DNA of 5,696 bases from Clostridia bacterium. Lineage in GTDB: Bacteria; Bacillota_A; Clostridia; Christensenellales; UBA1242. The DNA is taken from assembly GCA_017938565.1 (NCBI GenBank), contig JAGBBI010000066.1, forward strand, positions 1 to 5,696. Direction: 5' to 3'. This document shows, in pieces, positions 1 through 5,696 of this stretch. The notes beneath the pieces were generated by a model that saw only the letters and a list, made by a program, of their open reading frames with translations, was not told where the DNA came from and did no database searches. Numbering within the stretch: position 1 is the first letter of the stretch; every line of letters starts with the position of its first letter. A program made the position numbers and the translations under genes.

Positions 1-1
1 A

Positions 2-1681
2 GTAGTAGAGATTATTAAGAAATTTATGATTCTTGGTAATATGGTCAATATAAACAGTAAAATCAATTTTGATGAAGCTGAATTGATTGCTGGTGAGTTT
101 GGTGTAACTCTTGAACAAAAACTTGAAAAGACAGCTGAACAACAATTAAATGACATCAAAAACATAACTGATGACGAAAAAGATCTTGAAAAGCGTCCAC
201 CAGTTGTTACTGTTATGGGACACGTTGACCACGGTAAAACATCATTACTTGATTATATCAGGGAGACGAACGTTATTGCCGGTGAAGCGGGCGGAATTAC
301 TCAACATATTGGAGCTTACACAATTGAAAAAAGTGGAGAAATGATTACATTTATTGACACCCCAGGACATGCAGCGTTTACAGCAATGAGAGAGCGTGGT
401 GCTAAAATGACCGACATAGCAATTTTGGTTGTTGCTGCTGATGACGGGGTTATGCCTCAAACTGTGGAAGCGATAAACGAGATTAAACAAGTAAAAGCAC
501 CGATGATTGTTGCTATTAATAAAATAGACAAACCTGAAGCAAATGTTGATAGGATTAAACAACAGCTAACTGAGCACGATGTAATTCCGGAAGAATGGGG
601 CGGAGACGCGATTTTAATTCCAATTTCAGCAAAAACTGGTCAAAATATTGACAAATTGTTGGAGATGATTTTATTTATTGCTGAGTATCAAAACCTAAGA
701 GCAAATCCAAACAAAAAGGCATTAGGAACGGTAATTGAAGCAAAACTTGACAAAGGAATGGGGCCGGTCGCAACAATTCTTGTTCAAAACGGGACACTAA
801 AAGTGGGTGATGTTATAATTGCTGGTACTAGTGTTGGTAAAGTGCGTGCTATGTTTAACGAAAAGGGCAAAAATGTAAAAAGTGCAGGACCATCATATGC
901 TGTATCAGTATTAGGACTTTCAAGTGTGCCAAGTGCCGGCGACGAAATGTACGCTGTCGACGAGAAGATGAGTAAGAAGGTTCTTTCTGAAAGAATGATT
1001 AAGGAAAAAACAGACAAGATTAAGTCTGCCGATAACTCAGTTGATGCTCTTATGGATAGATTTAAAGAAACAGAATATAAGAGTTATAATGTTATTATTA
1101 AAGCCGATGTTCAAGGTTCACTTGAAGCTCTTACACAAACGCTAAGTGAAGTTATGAATGATGAGGTTAAGGTAAGATGTATTCATGGTGGAGTTGGCGC
1201 AATCAATGAGAACGATATAATGATGGCAACTGCTTCAAATGCTGTAATAATTGGGTTTAATACAAAACCTGATTTTAAGGCTAAAGTACTTGCAGATAAG
1301 TATAAAGTAAATATTCAATTTAACAAGATAATTTATGAAGTAGTAGATTATGTAACTAAACAGATTGATTCTATGAAGACTCCAAAATATAAAGAAAATG
1401 TAAGTGGCAAGGCTGAAATAAGAATGATATTTAAAGCTAGTAAGGTTGGAGCTATTGCAGGTTGTTATATCCTAGATGGCAAACTTACAAAAGGTCAACA
1501 AGTTAAAGTTTATAGAAAGAATGATGTTATTTATACCGGAACAATAGCTACGATACAGAGAGAAAAAGATGAAGTGAAAGACATAAGTGCAGGTTTTGAA
1601 TGCGGTATAGTATTAAAGGATTTTAGCCAAATTCAAGTGGGCGACATAATTGAAGGAATTACTCTTGAAAGAATTAATTAA
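2..1681 (+). CDS. infB: Translation initiation factor IF2, 5'-truncated by window edge
   Basis: IF2 is the GTPase that brings fMet-tRNA to the 30S subunit and promotes 50S joining in the cytoplasm. The frame is open back to base 2, and the residues before the first ATG (VVEIIKKF, then MILGNMV) match the conserved IF2 N-domain. The ATG at 26 is therefore internal and the real start lies upstream. About 559 residues are visible. The G domain is complete: G1 GHVDHGKT (218-241), the GITQHIGAY switch region (about 293-319), G3 DTPGH (356-370), G4 NKID (518-529) and G5 SAKTG (about 629-643). Beta-barrel domain II follows ([19 protein letters not shown]), then domain III ([15 protein letters not shown]). 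The C-terminal fMet-tRNA-binding domain carries [12 protein letters not shown] and GFECGI (near 1592-1609). The gene ends in TAA 21 bp before rbfA, the usual infB-rbfA order. No defect is seen. Confidence 0.98.
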   Translation, partial: VVEIIKKFMILGNMVNINSKINFDEAELIAGEFGVTLEQKLEKTAEQQLNDIKNITDDEKDLEKRPPVVTVMGHVDHGKTSLLDYIRETNVIAGEAGGITQHIGAYTIEKSGEMITFIDTPGHAAFTAMRERGAKMTDIAILVVAADDGVMPQTVEAINEIKQVKAPMIVAINKIDKPEANVDRIKQQLTEHDVIPEEWGGDAILIPISAKTGQNIDKLLEMILFIAEYQNLRANPNKKALGTVIEAKLDKGMGPVATILVQNGTLKVGDVIIAGTSVGKVRAMFNEKGKNVKSAGPSYAVSVLGLSSVPSAGDEMYAVDEKMSKKVLSERMIKEKTDKIKSADNSVDALMDRFKETEYKSYNVIIKADVQGSLEALTQTLSEVMNDEVKVRCIHGGVGAINENDIMMATASNAVIIGFNTKPDFKAKVLADKYKVNIQFNKIIYEVVDYVTKQIDSMKTPKYKENVSGKAEIRMIFKASKVGAIAGCYILDGKLTKGQQVKVYRKNDVIYTGTIATIQREKDEVKDISAGFECGIVLKDFSQIQVGDIIEGITLERIN

Positions 1682-1686
1682 TTTAC

Positions 1687-1692
1687 AGGAGG
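1687..1692 (+). promoter_or_regulatory. Strong Shine-Dalgarno site of rbfA
   Basis: AGGAGG lies in the 21 bp gap between infB and rbfA, 10 bases before ATG 1703. It fixes the rbfA start and gives the gene its own strong initiation site within the operon transcript. Confidence 0.85.
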
Positions 1693-1702
1693 TTGACGAA
1701 TT

Positions 1703-2047
1703 ATGAGTTTTAGAATGGAAAAAATAAACGCTGAAGTTCAAAAAAATTTATCGGAAATAATAAATGATGATTTAAGAAATCCGATGTTGGACGATTGTGT
1801 TTTAACTGTAAGCCAAGTAAAAGTGGCTCCAGACTTCTCAAGTGCTAGGGCCTACATAAGCGCACTTAATACAAGTGAGTCTCATGAAGTAATAATTAAT
1901 GAATTGACAAAATCTGCCTCTTTTATAAGAAAAAGACTTGCAGAAAAATTAAACTTTAAAAGGACACCGAATTTAACTTTTATATATGACGATAGTTTAG
2001 AACAGGGTGAAAGAATTAAAAAGTTAATTGAAGGATTAAATAAGTAA
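1703..2047 (+). CDS. rbfA: 30S ribosome-binding factor A
   Basis: RbfA is a small KH-fold protein that binds the 30S subunit late in assembly, assists 16S rRNA 5'-end processing and helps in cold adaptation. The 114-residue product has the normal family length. It opens with the typical RMEKINAEVQKNLSEII helix, continues with DDCVLTVSQVKVAPDFSSARAYIS (family pattern: vTxVxvspDlxxAkvyvs), and ends with the FIRKRLAEKLNFKRTPNLTF segment and D-D-S-L-E-Q-G-E-R-I, all RbfA hallmarks. The start at 1703 is preceded by a perfect AGGAGG at 1687-1692 with a 10-base spacer. The in-frame ATG at 1715 is less likely because no ribosome site sits before it. The gene lies between infB and nrnA with short gaps, the standard Firmicute operon order. 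Confidence 0.97.
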   Translation: MSFRMEKINAEVQKNLSEIINDDLRNPMLDDCVLTVSQVKVAPDFSSARAYISALNTSESHEVIINELTKSASFIRKRLAEKLNFKRTPNLTFIYDDSLEQGERIKKLIEGLNK

Positions 2048-2060
2048 AGGTAAAAATATA

Positions 2061-3023
2061 ATGAGTGAAAGTTTTAAAAAAGCTTTTCAAATAATTAATA
2101 ACGCAAACAAAATTGCGATTTTTACACATGCAAATGTTGACGGCGATGCAATTGGCTCAGCATTTGCATTTTACTTTTATTTGAAAGGATTAAATAAAGA
2201 AGTTGACGTGTTTTCTAAAACTACGATGCCAAATCAATTAAAATTTTTAAATGTTGAAGAATTAATAAACAAAAAGAGTTGTTGTGATTATGATTTAGCT
2301 ATATCGGTGGATTGTAATACGGCGGAAATGATGAATATATATACAGAAAAGTTTTTTGCGATTGAAAATACTCTACAATTTGACCATCATCCCAAAAATC
2401 CTCAATATGCAAAATTTAATGTCACAGATGATACCCGTTCCTCTGCTTGTGAATTAATTGCAGAATTTTTTATCTCAAACGATGTAAAGCTTAATGAAAA
2501 AGTTGCAAGTTTTTTGCTGACAGGTATTATTACTGATAGCGGAGGGTTTAAGTTTTCAAACACATCAAAAAGGACTATGGAGATTGTTGGGAGATTGTTG
2601 TCTGAATACAATCTTGAGTTGCACTATTTAATGTCTAATCTATTTGAATCAGAAGAGCCAAGTTATCTTGAACTTTATAGGGAAGCAATAAACAATACAA
2701 AGTTAATAGAAGATAATAAAATTGCATTGATTGTCATTCCTAATTCTTTTTATAAAAGAACAGGTATTGATCCAAACAGTGCCAAGAATTTAACCAGAAT
2801 AGGCACAGAAATAAAAGATGTTATTGTAACGGCACTTATTGCAGAAGTAGAAAGCGGAATGTGTAAAATATCTTTTAGATCAAGAGGTGGCTATGATTGT
2901 TCGGAGTGCGCAAGAGTTTTTGGTGGTGGTGGACATAAACAAGCATCAGGGTGTAAAGTTTATGGGAATCTTTACGATATAGTTGATAAGGTAACAAAAA
3001 GCATAATGGACGGCTTAGTATGA
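2061..3023 (+). CDS. nrnA: DHH/DHHA1 phosphoesterase, NrnA-like oligoribonuclease / pAp phosphatase
   Basis: A cytoplasmic Mn-dependent phosphoesterase of the DHH family. Characterised NrnA proteins degrade very short RNA oligonucleotides, and several also dephosphorylate 3'-phosphoadenosine 5'-phosphate or hydrolyse cyclic-dinucleotide products (pApA). The exact substrate cannot be read from sequence. The 320-residue protein has all catalytic motifs in order: HANVDGDAIGS (residues 23-33; most relatives have Pro-Asp where this has Val-Asp), VDCN (83-86), the DHH motif as FDHHP (107-111) and TGIITDSGGF (154-163). The C-terminal DHHA1 substrate-binding domain ends with GGGGHKQASGC (288-298). 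The gene starts 13 bp after rbfA with a modest AAGG-type ribosome site (2046-2050). Its TGA stop (3021-3023) overlaps the truB ATG, which suggests translational coupling. Position between rbfA and truB is the common Firmicute arrangement. Confidence 0.93.
   Translation: MSESFKKAFQIINNANKIAIFTHANVDGDAIGSAFAFYFYLKGLNKEVDVFSKTTMPNQLKFLNVEELINKKSCCDYDLAISVDCNTAEMMNIYTEKFFAIENTLQFDHHPKNPQYAKFNVTDDTRSSACELIAEFFISNDVKLNEKVASFLLTGIITDSGGFKFSNTSKRTMEIVGRLLSEYNLELHYLMSNLFESEEPSYLELYREAINNTKLIEDNKIALIVIPNSFYKRTGIDPNSAKNLTRIGTEIKDVIVTALIAEVESGMCKISFRSRGGYDCSECARVFGGGGHKQASGCKVYGNLYDIVDKVTKSIMDGLV
3020..3023 (+). promoter_or_regulatory. ATGA stop-start overlap coupling nrnA and truB
   Basis: The truB ATG (3020-3022) and the nrnA TGA (3021-3023) share bases. 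No good Shine-Dalgarno sequence is visible just upstream (only GGACGG, 3008-3013), so re-initiation by ribosomes finishing nrnA is the likely way truB is translated. This is inferred from the overlap. Confidence 0.6.
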
Positions 3024-3880
3024 TTGGATTTGTAAATGTATATAAACCTCGAGGGGTAACATCTTTTAAGATAGTTGGGGCAATAAAAAGAATTTATGGC
3101 ATAAAACGCGTAGGGCACTTAGGGACATTAGATCCAATGGCGGAAGGTGTTTTGCCAATCGCAATTGGAAAGGCAACGAAATTTTTTGACTATTTTTTAA
3201 AAAAAGATAAAGTGTATAATGCAGAATTTAAAGTTGGATATGAAACTGATACGCTCGATGCCGATGGTGAGATAATAGAGGAAAGTAGAGTAACTGTTTC
3301 GCTTAAACAAGTACAAGATATGTGCAAAAATTTTATCGGTAAAATAAGTCAAAAACCACCAAAGTTCTCAGCAATAAAAATAAATGGACAACGGGCCTAT
3401 AAACTGGCAAGAGACGGTAAAGAATTTGAAATAAAACCAAAACAGGTTGAAATTTATGGCTTAACGGCTTCAAACATGCTCGATGAGAACTTGTTTAGCT
3501 TAAACATATGGTGCTCTGCAGGTACATATATTCGAAGCCTGGGGTGTGATATTTTCAGCGCTCTTGGCACTCGTGCGACCATGACAAAACTGGTTCGTGT
3601 TAGGTCTGGTACATTTAGAATTGAAGACTCAAAAACCATAGAAGAAATTGCAAAAGATTTAAATTCTGCACTTATACCAATTGATAAAGCCTTATGTGGT
3701 GTTGAGGTTATTAATTTAAATGAAGAACAATTTGCAAAGATAAAAAATGGCGTAGCAATAGAATATGATTCGCCAGATGGGAGATATTTAGCGAAACACA
3801 ACAACATTGTTGTTGCTTTTGTAAACATAGAAAATAAACAAATGACAAATGAGATAAATCTAATAGAGGGGAATGACTAA
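3020..3880 (+). CDS. truB: tRNA pseudouridine(55) synthase TruB
   Basis: TruB isomerises U55 in the T-loop of nearly all tRNAs to pseudouridine and acts as a tRNA folding chaperone. The 286-residue product has the normal length. The sequence shows the N-terminal VYKPRGVTSF motif (residues 7-16). The catalytic motif GHLGTLDPMAEGVLP (32-46) contains the nucleophile Asp38. The YETDTLDADG motif follows at 74-83, then QKPPKFSAIKINGQRAY (111-127), and CSAGTYIRSLGCDI (165-178) ends the catalytic fold. A short C-terminal part (about residues 225-286) is consistent with a PUA-like extension but is too divergent to assign firmly. The start ATG at 3020 overlaps the nrnA stop as ATGA and lacks a strong ribosome site, so translation probably depends on termination of nrnA. 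The TAA stop overlaps the next gene's ATG by one base. In many Firmicutes ribF follows truB; here an endonuclease IV gene does. Confidence 0.97.
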   Translation: MIGFVNVYKPRGVTSFKIVGAIKRIYGIKRVGHLGTLDPMAEGVLPIAIGKATKFFDYFLKKDKVYNAEFKVGYETDTLDADGEIIEESRVTVSLKQVQDMCKNFIGKISQKPPKFSAIKINGQRAYKLARDGKEFEIKPKQVEIYGLTASNMLDENLFSLNIWCSAGTYIRSLGCDIFSALGTRATMTKLVRVRSGTFRIEDSKTIEEIAKDLNSALIPIDKALCGVEVINLNEEQFAKIKNGVAIEYDSPDGRYLAKHNNIVVAFVNIENKQMTNEINLIEGND

Positions 3881-4722
3881 TGATAATTTTTGGAACTGCT
3901 GGAGTATCGGATGCAATGAAATCGCAGAATTTGAATTATAACGAAATTGCTAAACAATTAAAGGAATTGGGGCTTGCTTGCTTTGAATATCCTCTGACTT
4001 ATGGTACAAATATAAGCGAAGAAAAGTGCAGAGAGATTGGTAACTCGTTCTTGACTGAAGGGATTTTATTGTGAGTCCATGCGCCATACTATATAAACTT
4101 AGCGTCAAGCGAAGAAGATTCGGTGTTGAAAAGTTTTGGGCATATTTTCAATTCTATGAAAAGAGCTAAAGCGATGGGGGCAGATAGAGTAGTATTTCAT
4201 CCGGGAAGTTTGACAAAGCAAACAAGAGATGTCGCATTTAATAATGTACTTTCAAATTTGAAACGCTTCATTGAGATGATAGATGGTGATGAAAGCGTTG
4301 AAGGAATTTTACTTTGCCCTGAAACCATGGGGAAGCATGGTCAAATTGGAACGGTTGACGAAGTAGTTGAAATGTGTAAGATTTCAGACAGGATTATTCC
4401 AACAATTGACTTTGGGCATATAAATGCGTTCACTGGCGGTGGATTAATTTCAAAAGATAGTTTTTATAACATAATTGAAAAATTTGTTATTGGTTTAGGT
4501 AAAAAAGAAATACATATTCATTTTAGTAAAATAGAGTATGGTGGCAAGGGTGAAATTAAGCATTTAACATTTGAAACGGATACAATGTTTGGACCTGATG
4601 AAAAATTTATGATACAATCTCTTGTTGAATTTGACGCAAATTTCAGGATCGTGTCCGAATCTGCGGGTACACAAGATATTGATTCAAAAATAATGTTAGA
4701 TTATTATAAAAAAGGGTTTTAA
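3880..4722 (+). pseudogene. nfo: Endonuclease IV (AP endonuclease), frame interrupted by one in-frame TGA
   Basis: Endonuclease IV is a three-metal TIM-barrel enzyme of base excision repair that cuts DNA 5' to abasic sites. Read straight through, the frame has 281 codons including the final TAA, the normal family length, with TGA at codon 65. Residues 1-64 hold the N-terminal barrel strand (FGTAGVSDA) and FEYPLTYGTNI. Immediately after the TGA come VHAPYYINLAS (ligand His67), VVFHPGS (His107), LCPETMG (Glu148), PTIDFGHINA (Asp177, His180), HIHFSKIEY (His214), GEIKHLTF (Glu225/His228) and VSESAGTQ (Glu260). The set fits the known ligands of E. coli Nfo, with the Asp229-His231 pair replaced by E-x-x-H, as I recall from clostridial relatives. 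The ATG overlaps the truB TAA by one base and has GAGGGG (3866-3871) eight bases upstream. A restart at GTG 4123 would give 199 residues lacking His67, so neither piece alone looks active. It could be a recent pseudogene, a base-call error or a suppressed stop. Family assignment is sure; functional state is open. Confidence 0.88.
4072..4074 (+). other. In-frame TGA inside nfo
   Basis: TGA sits between ATT-TTA-TTG and GTC-CAT-GCG, interrupting the conserved I-x-L-S-V-H-A-P-Y-Y stretch where related proteins, as I recall them, usually carry Ser. A single base change (TCA to TGA) explains it. There is no insertion or deletion, because the same frame continues with conserved residues on both sides. 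Confidence 0.9.
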
Positions 4723-4763
4723 TTTTAAAAATTTTGTGTTATTATATTATAGACACATATTAT

Positions 4764-4770
4764 AGGAGGG
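4764..4770 (+). promoter_or_regulatory. Shine-Dalgarno site that fixes the efp start
   Basis: AGGAGGG lies five bases before ATG 4776. The frame is open further upstream to an ATG at 4734, but the residues between ([14 protein letters not shown]) have no counterpart in EF-P, and this ribosome site shows that translation begins at 4776. Confidence 0.9.
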
Positions 4771-4775
4771 AGAAA

Positions 4776-5333
4776 ATGATTACTGCTGGAGAATTTAGGA
4801 AAGGCGTAACTTTTGAATTAGAAGGAAAAGTATATGTCGTTGTAGATTTTTTGCACGTTAAACCAGGTAAGGGTTCAGCGTTTGTAAGAACCAAGATTAA
4901 AAACGTTGTAACTGGACAAGTAATTGAAAAGACATTTAACCCAACTGAGCGTTTTGAAAAGGCTCATATTGAAAGAAAAGAAATGTCTTATCTTTATGAA
5001 GATGGCGGTTTGTATTATTTTATGGATACAAATACATATGAACAAATTCCATTAAATAAAGACCAGGTTGAAGATGCATTAAATTATATTACAGAAAATA
5101 TGACTTGCACGATTCAATTCTATAAGGGCGAAGCATTCTCGGTTGAACCACCATTATTTGTTGAGTTGAACATTGTGGAATGTGAACCTGGTATTCAAGG
5201 TGATACATCAAAGGCTGGCTATAAGCCTGCAACTCTAGAAACTGGTCTTGTGCTTCAAGTACCATTGTTTGTTAATAATGGTGAAAGAATCAGAATTGAC
5301 ACAAGAACTGGAACATACATGGAAAGAGTTTAA
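4776..5333 (+). CDS. efp: Elongation factor P
   Basis: EF-P binds between the ribosomal P and E sites and relieves stalling at polyproline stretches. The product from ATG 4776 is 185 residues, the standard length, starting [10 protein letters not shown]. Domain I contains [17 protein letters not shown], with the tip lysine at residue 32 in the PGKG loop; this residue is post-translationally modified in several bacteria (5-aminopentanolylated in Bacillus subtilis). The middle domain includes [24 protein letters not shown] and [10 protein letters not shown]. The C-terminal domain carries the EF-P signature region [29 protein letters not shown] and ends in [13 protein letters not shown]. The gene begins 53 bp after nfo and is closed by a rho-independent terminator. 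An efp-spoIIIAA neighbourhood is common in Clostridia. The modification enzyme is not in the window. Confidence 0.98.
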   Translation: MITAGEFRKGVTFELEGKVYVVVDFLHVKPGKGSAFVRTKIKNVVTGQVIEKTFNPTERFEKAHIERKEMSYLYEDGGLYYFMDTNTYEQIPLNKDQVEDALNYITENMTCTIQFYKGEAFSVEPPLFVELNIVECEPGIQGDTSKAGYKPATLETGLVLQVPLFVNNGERIRIDTRTGTYMERV

Positions 5334-5343
5334 AATAATAAAT

Positions 5344-5378
5344 AAAAATGTCTGCAAAATTTTGCCGACATTTTTTTT
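5344..5378 (+). terminator. Rho-independent terminator after efp
   Basis: An inverted repeat pairs AAAAATGTC (5344-5352) with GACATTTTT (5367-5375). A single T/C mismatch follows, then an inner GC/GC pair and a self-complementary AAAATTTT centre. The hairpin runs into eight T residues (5371-5378). It starts 10 bases after the efp stop and should end the operon transcript. The A-run on the left arm means it could also act on the opposite strand. Confidence 0.88.
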
Positions 5379-5427
5379 ATTGCGTAAATTTCATACAAGT
5401 CAAGATCGCAAAATATGATTTTAATGT

Positions 5428-5434
5428 GAGGTGA
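5428..5434 (+). promoter_or_regulatory. Ribosome binding site of spoIIIAA
   Basis: GAGGTGA precedes ATG 5437, with the GAGG core five bases from the start codon. It supports 5437 as the start of the gene running off the window. Confidence 0.75.
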
Positions 5435-5436
5435 TT

Positions 5437-5696
5437 ATGTTAGCAAAAATTATACCCGCCGAATTATTTAAAATGATAACTACCAATTATGAAATATCTT
5501 CCATTTATGAAATACGAATAAGGAGAAATTTACCCATATGTTTAAATGTTGCAGGTAAATATCATGAACTAAAAAGCCCAAGAGACAATAAAATTGTATT
5601 TGCTGACAAGAGATTAGTGGAGTATATATTAATTAGAGCAACAGAGTCTTCGTTGTATTGTTATAATAATCAACTTAAAAATTGTTACATAACAAG
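5437..5696 (+). CDS. spoIIIAA: Stage III sporulation protein AA, 3'-truncated by window edge
   Basis: SpoIIIAA is the secretion-type ATPase of the SpoIIIA-SpoIIQ channel complex, which links mother cell and forespore during endospore formation. Only the first 86 codons are visible. They begin MLAKIIPAELFKMI and contain the family's early EIRIRRNLPICLN stretch (relatives: E-I-R-L-R-x-x-x-P). Next come ADKRLVEYILIRATESSLYCY and CYIT at the edge, matching the S-L-Y-A-F to G-Y-I-T segment that precedes the ATPase core. The Walker motifs would lie beyond the window. The reading frame stays open to the last base. It follows the efp terminator, so it should be transcribed separately; in Bacillus the spoIIIA operon is under the mother-cell factor sigma-E. 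The assignment rests on pattern matching from memory of the family and on the efp neighbour. Confidence 0.85.
   Translation, partial: MLAKIIPAELFKMITTNYEISSIYEIRIRRNLPICLNVAGKYHELKSPRDNKIVFADKRLVEYILIRATESSLYCYNNQLKNCYIT

Noticed and set aside
26..28. ATG at 26 as the start of a short IF2 form
   Set aside because: Conserved IF2 residues continue in frame upstream to base 2 and no Shine-Dalgarno sequence precedes it, so it is an internal Met of a truncated gene.
3454..3828. 124-codon open frame on the - strand inside truB
   Set aside because: It lies wholly antisense to strongly conserved truB codons and shows no recognisable domain or ribosome site; it is a chance frame.
4072..4115. Possible selenocysteine codon (TGA) with a downstream SECIS hairpin in nfo
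   Set aside because: The family is not known for Cys or Sec at this position, and the bases after the TGA form only a weak four-pair helix (ATGC with GCGT), not a convincing bacterial SECIS.
4734..4775. Extra 14-codon N-terminal extension of efp from ATG 4734
   Set aside because: It has no match to EF-P N-termini and includes the intergenic ribosome site; AGGAGGG at 4764-4770 points to ATG 4776.
4723..4775. Promoter for efp in the 53 bp gap after nfo
   Set aside because: TATTAT appears at 4745-4750 and 4758-4763 and TTGTGT at 4734-4739. The first has no recognisable -35, and the second would start transcription on the ribosome site. In such AT-rich DNA these matches are expected by chance.

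Overview
The window is a slice of an AT-rich bacterial chromosome with every recognisable gene on the + strand. The gene content points to a Firmicute of the Clostridia type, probably a spore-former or a descendant of one. It holds the classic infB-rbfA-nrnA-truB translation and RNA-maturation cluster, and then efp followed by the start of spoIIIAA, an endospore-formation gene. The species cannot be named from the sequence alone. No tRNA, rRNA, CRISPR array, insertion sequence or phage gene is visible.

Layout: (1) positions 2-1681 hold the 3' two thirds or so of infB (initiation factor IF2); its N-terminus lies before the window. (2) rbfA (1703-2047), a 30S maturation factor. (3) A DHH/DHHA1 phosphoesterase of the NrnA type (2061-3023). 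(4) truB (3020-3880), tRNA pseudouridine-55 synthase, whose start overlaps the nrnA stop. (5) An endonuclease IV gene, nfo (3880-4722), whose start overlaps the truB stop; its otherwise intact frame is broken by one TGA codon at 4072-4074. (6) efp (4776-5333), elongation factor P, followed by a clear rho-independent terminator at 5344-5378. (7) The first 86 codons of spoIIIAA (5437 to the window end).

Genes 1-5 are packed with gaps of 21 bp or less, or overlap, and read as one operon for translation initiation, ribosome maturation, small-RNA turnover and tRNA modification, with a DNA-repair gene appended. efp follows after a 53 bp gap. The terminator separates this housekeeping block from the sporulation gene, which should have its own promoter.

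The observation most worth a second look is the in-frame TGA in nfo. It sits directly before the conserved metal-binding VHAPYY motif, at a position where relatives, as I recall them, usually have Ser. Everything before and after it is well conserved and in the same frame. It may be a point mutation, a sequencing error or a read-through codon. The rest of the window is ordinary core genome, and I see no previously undescribed system in it.
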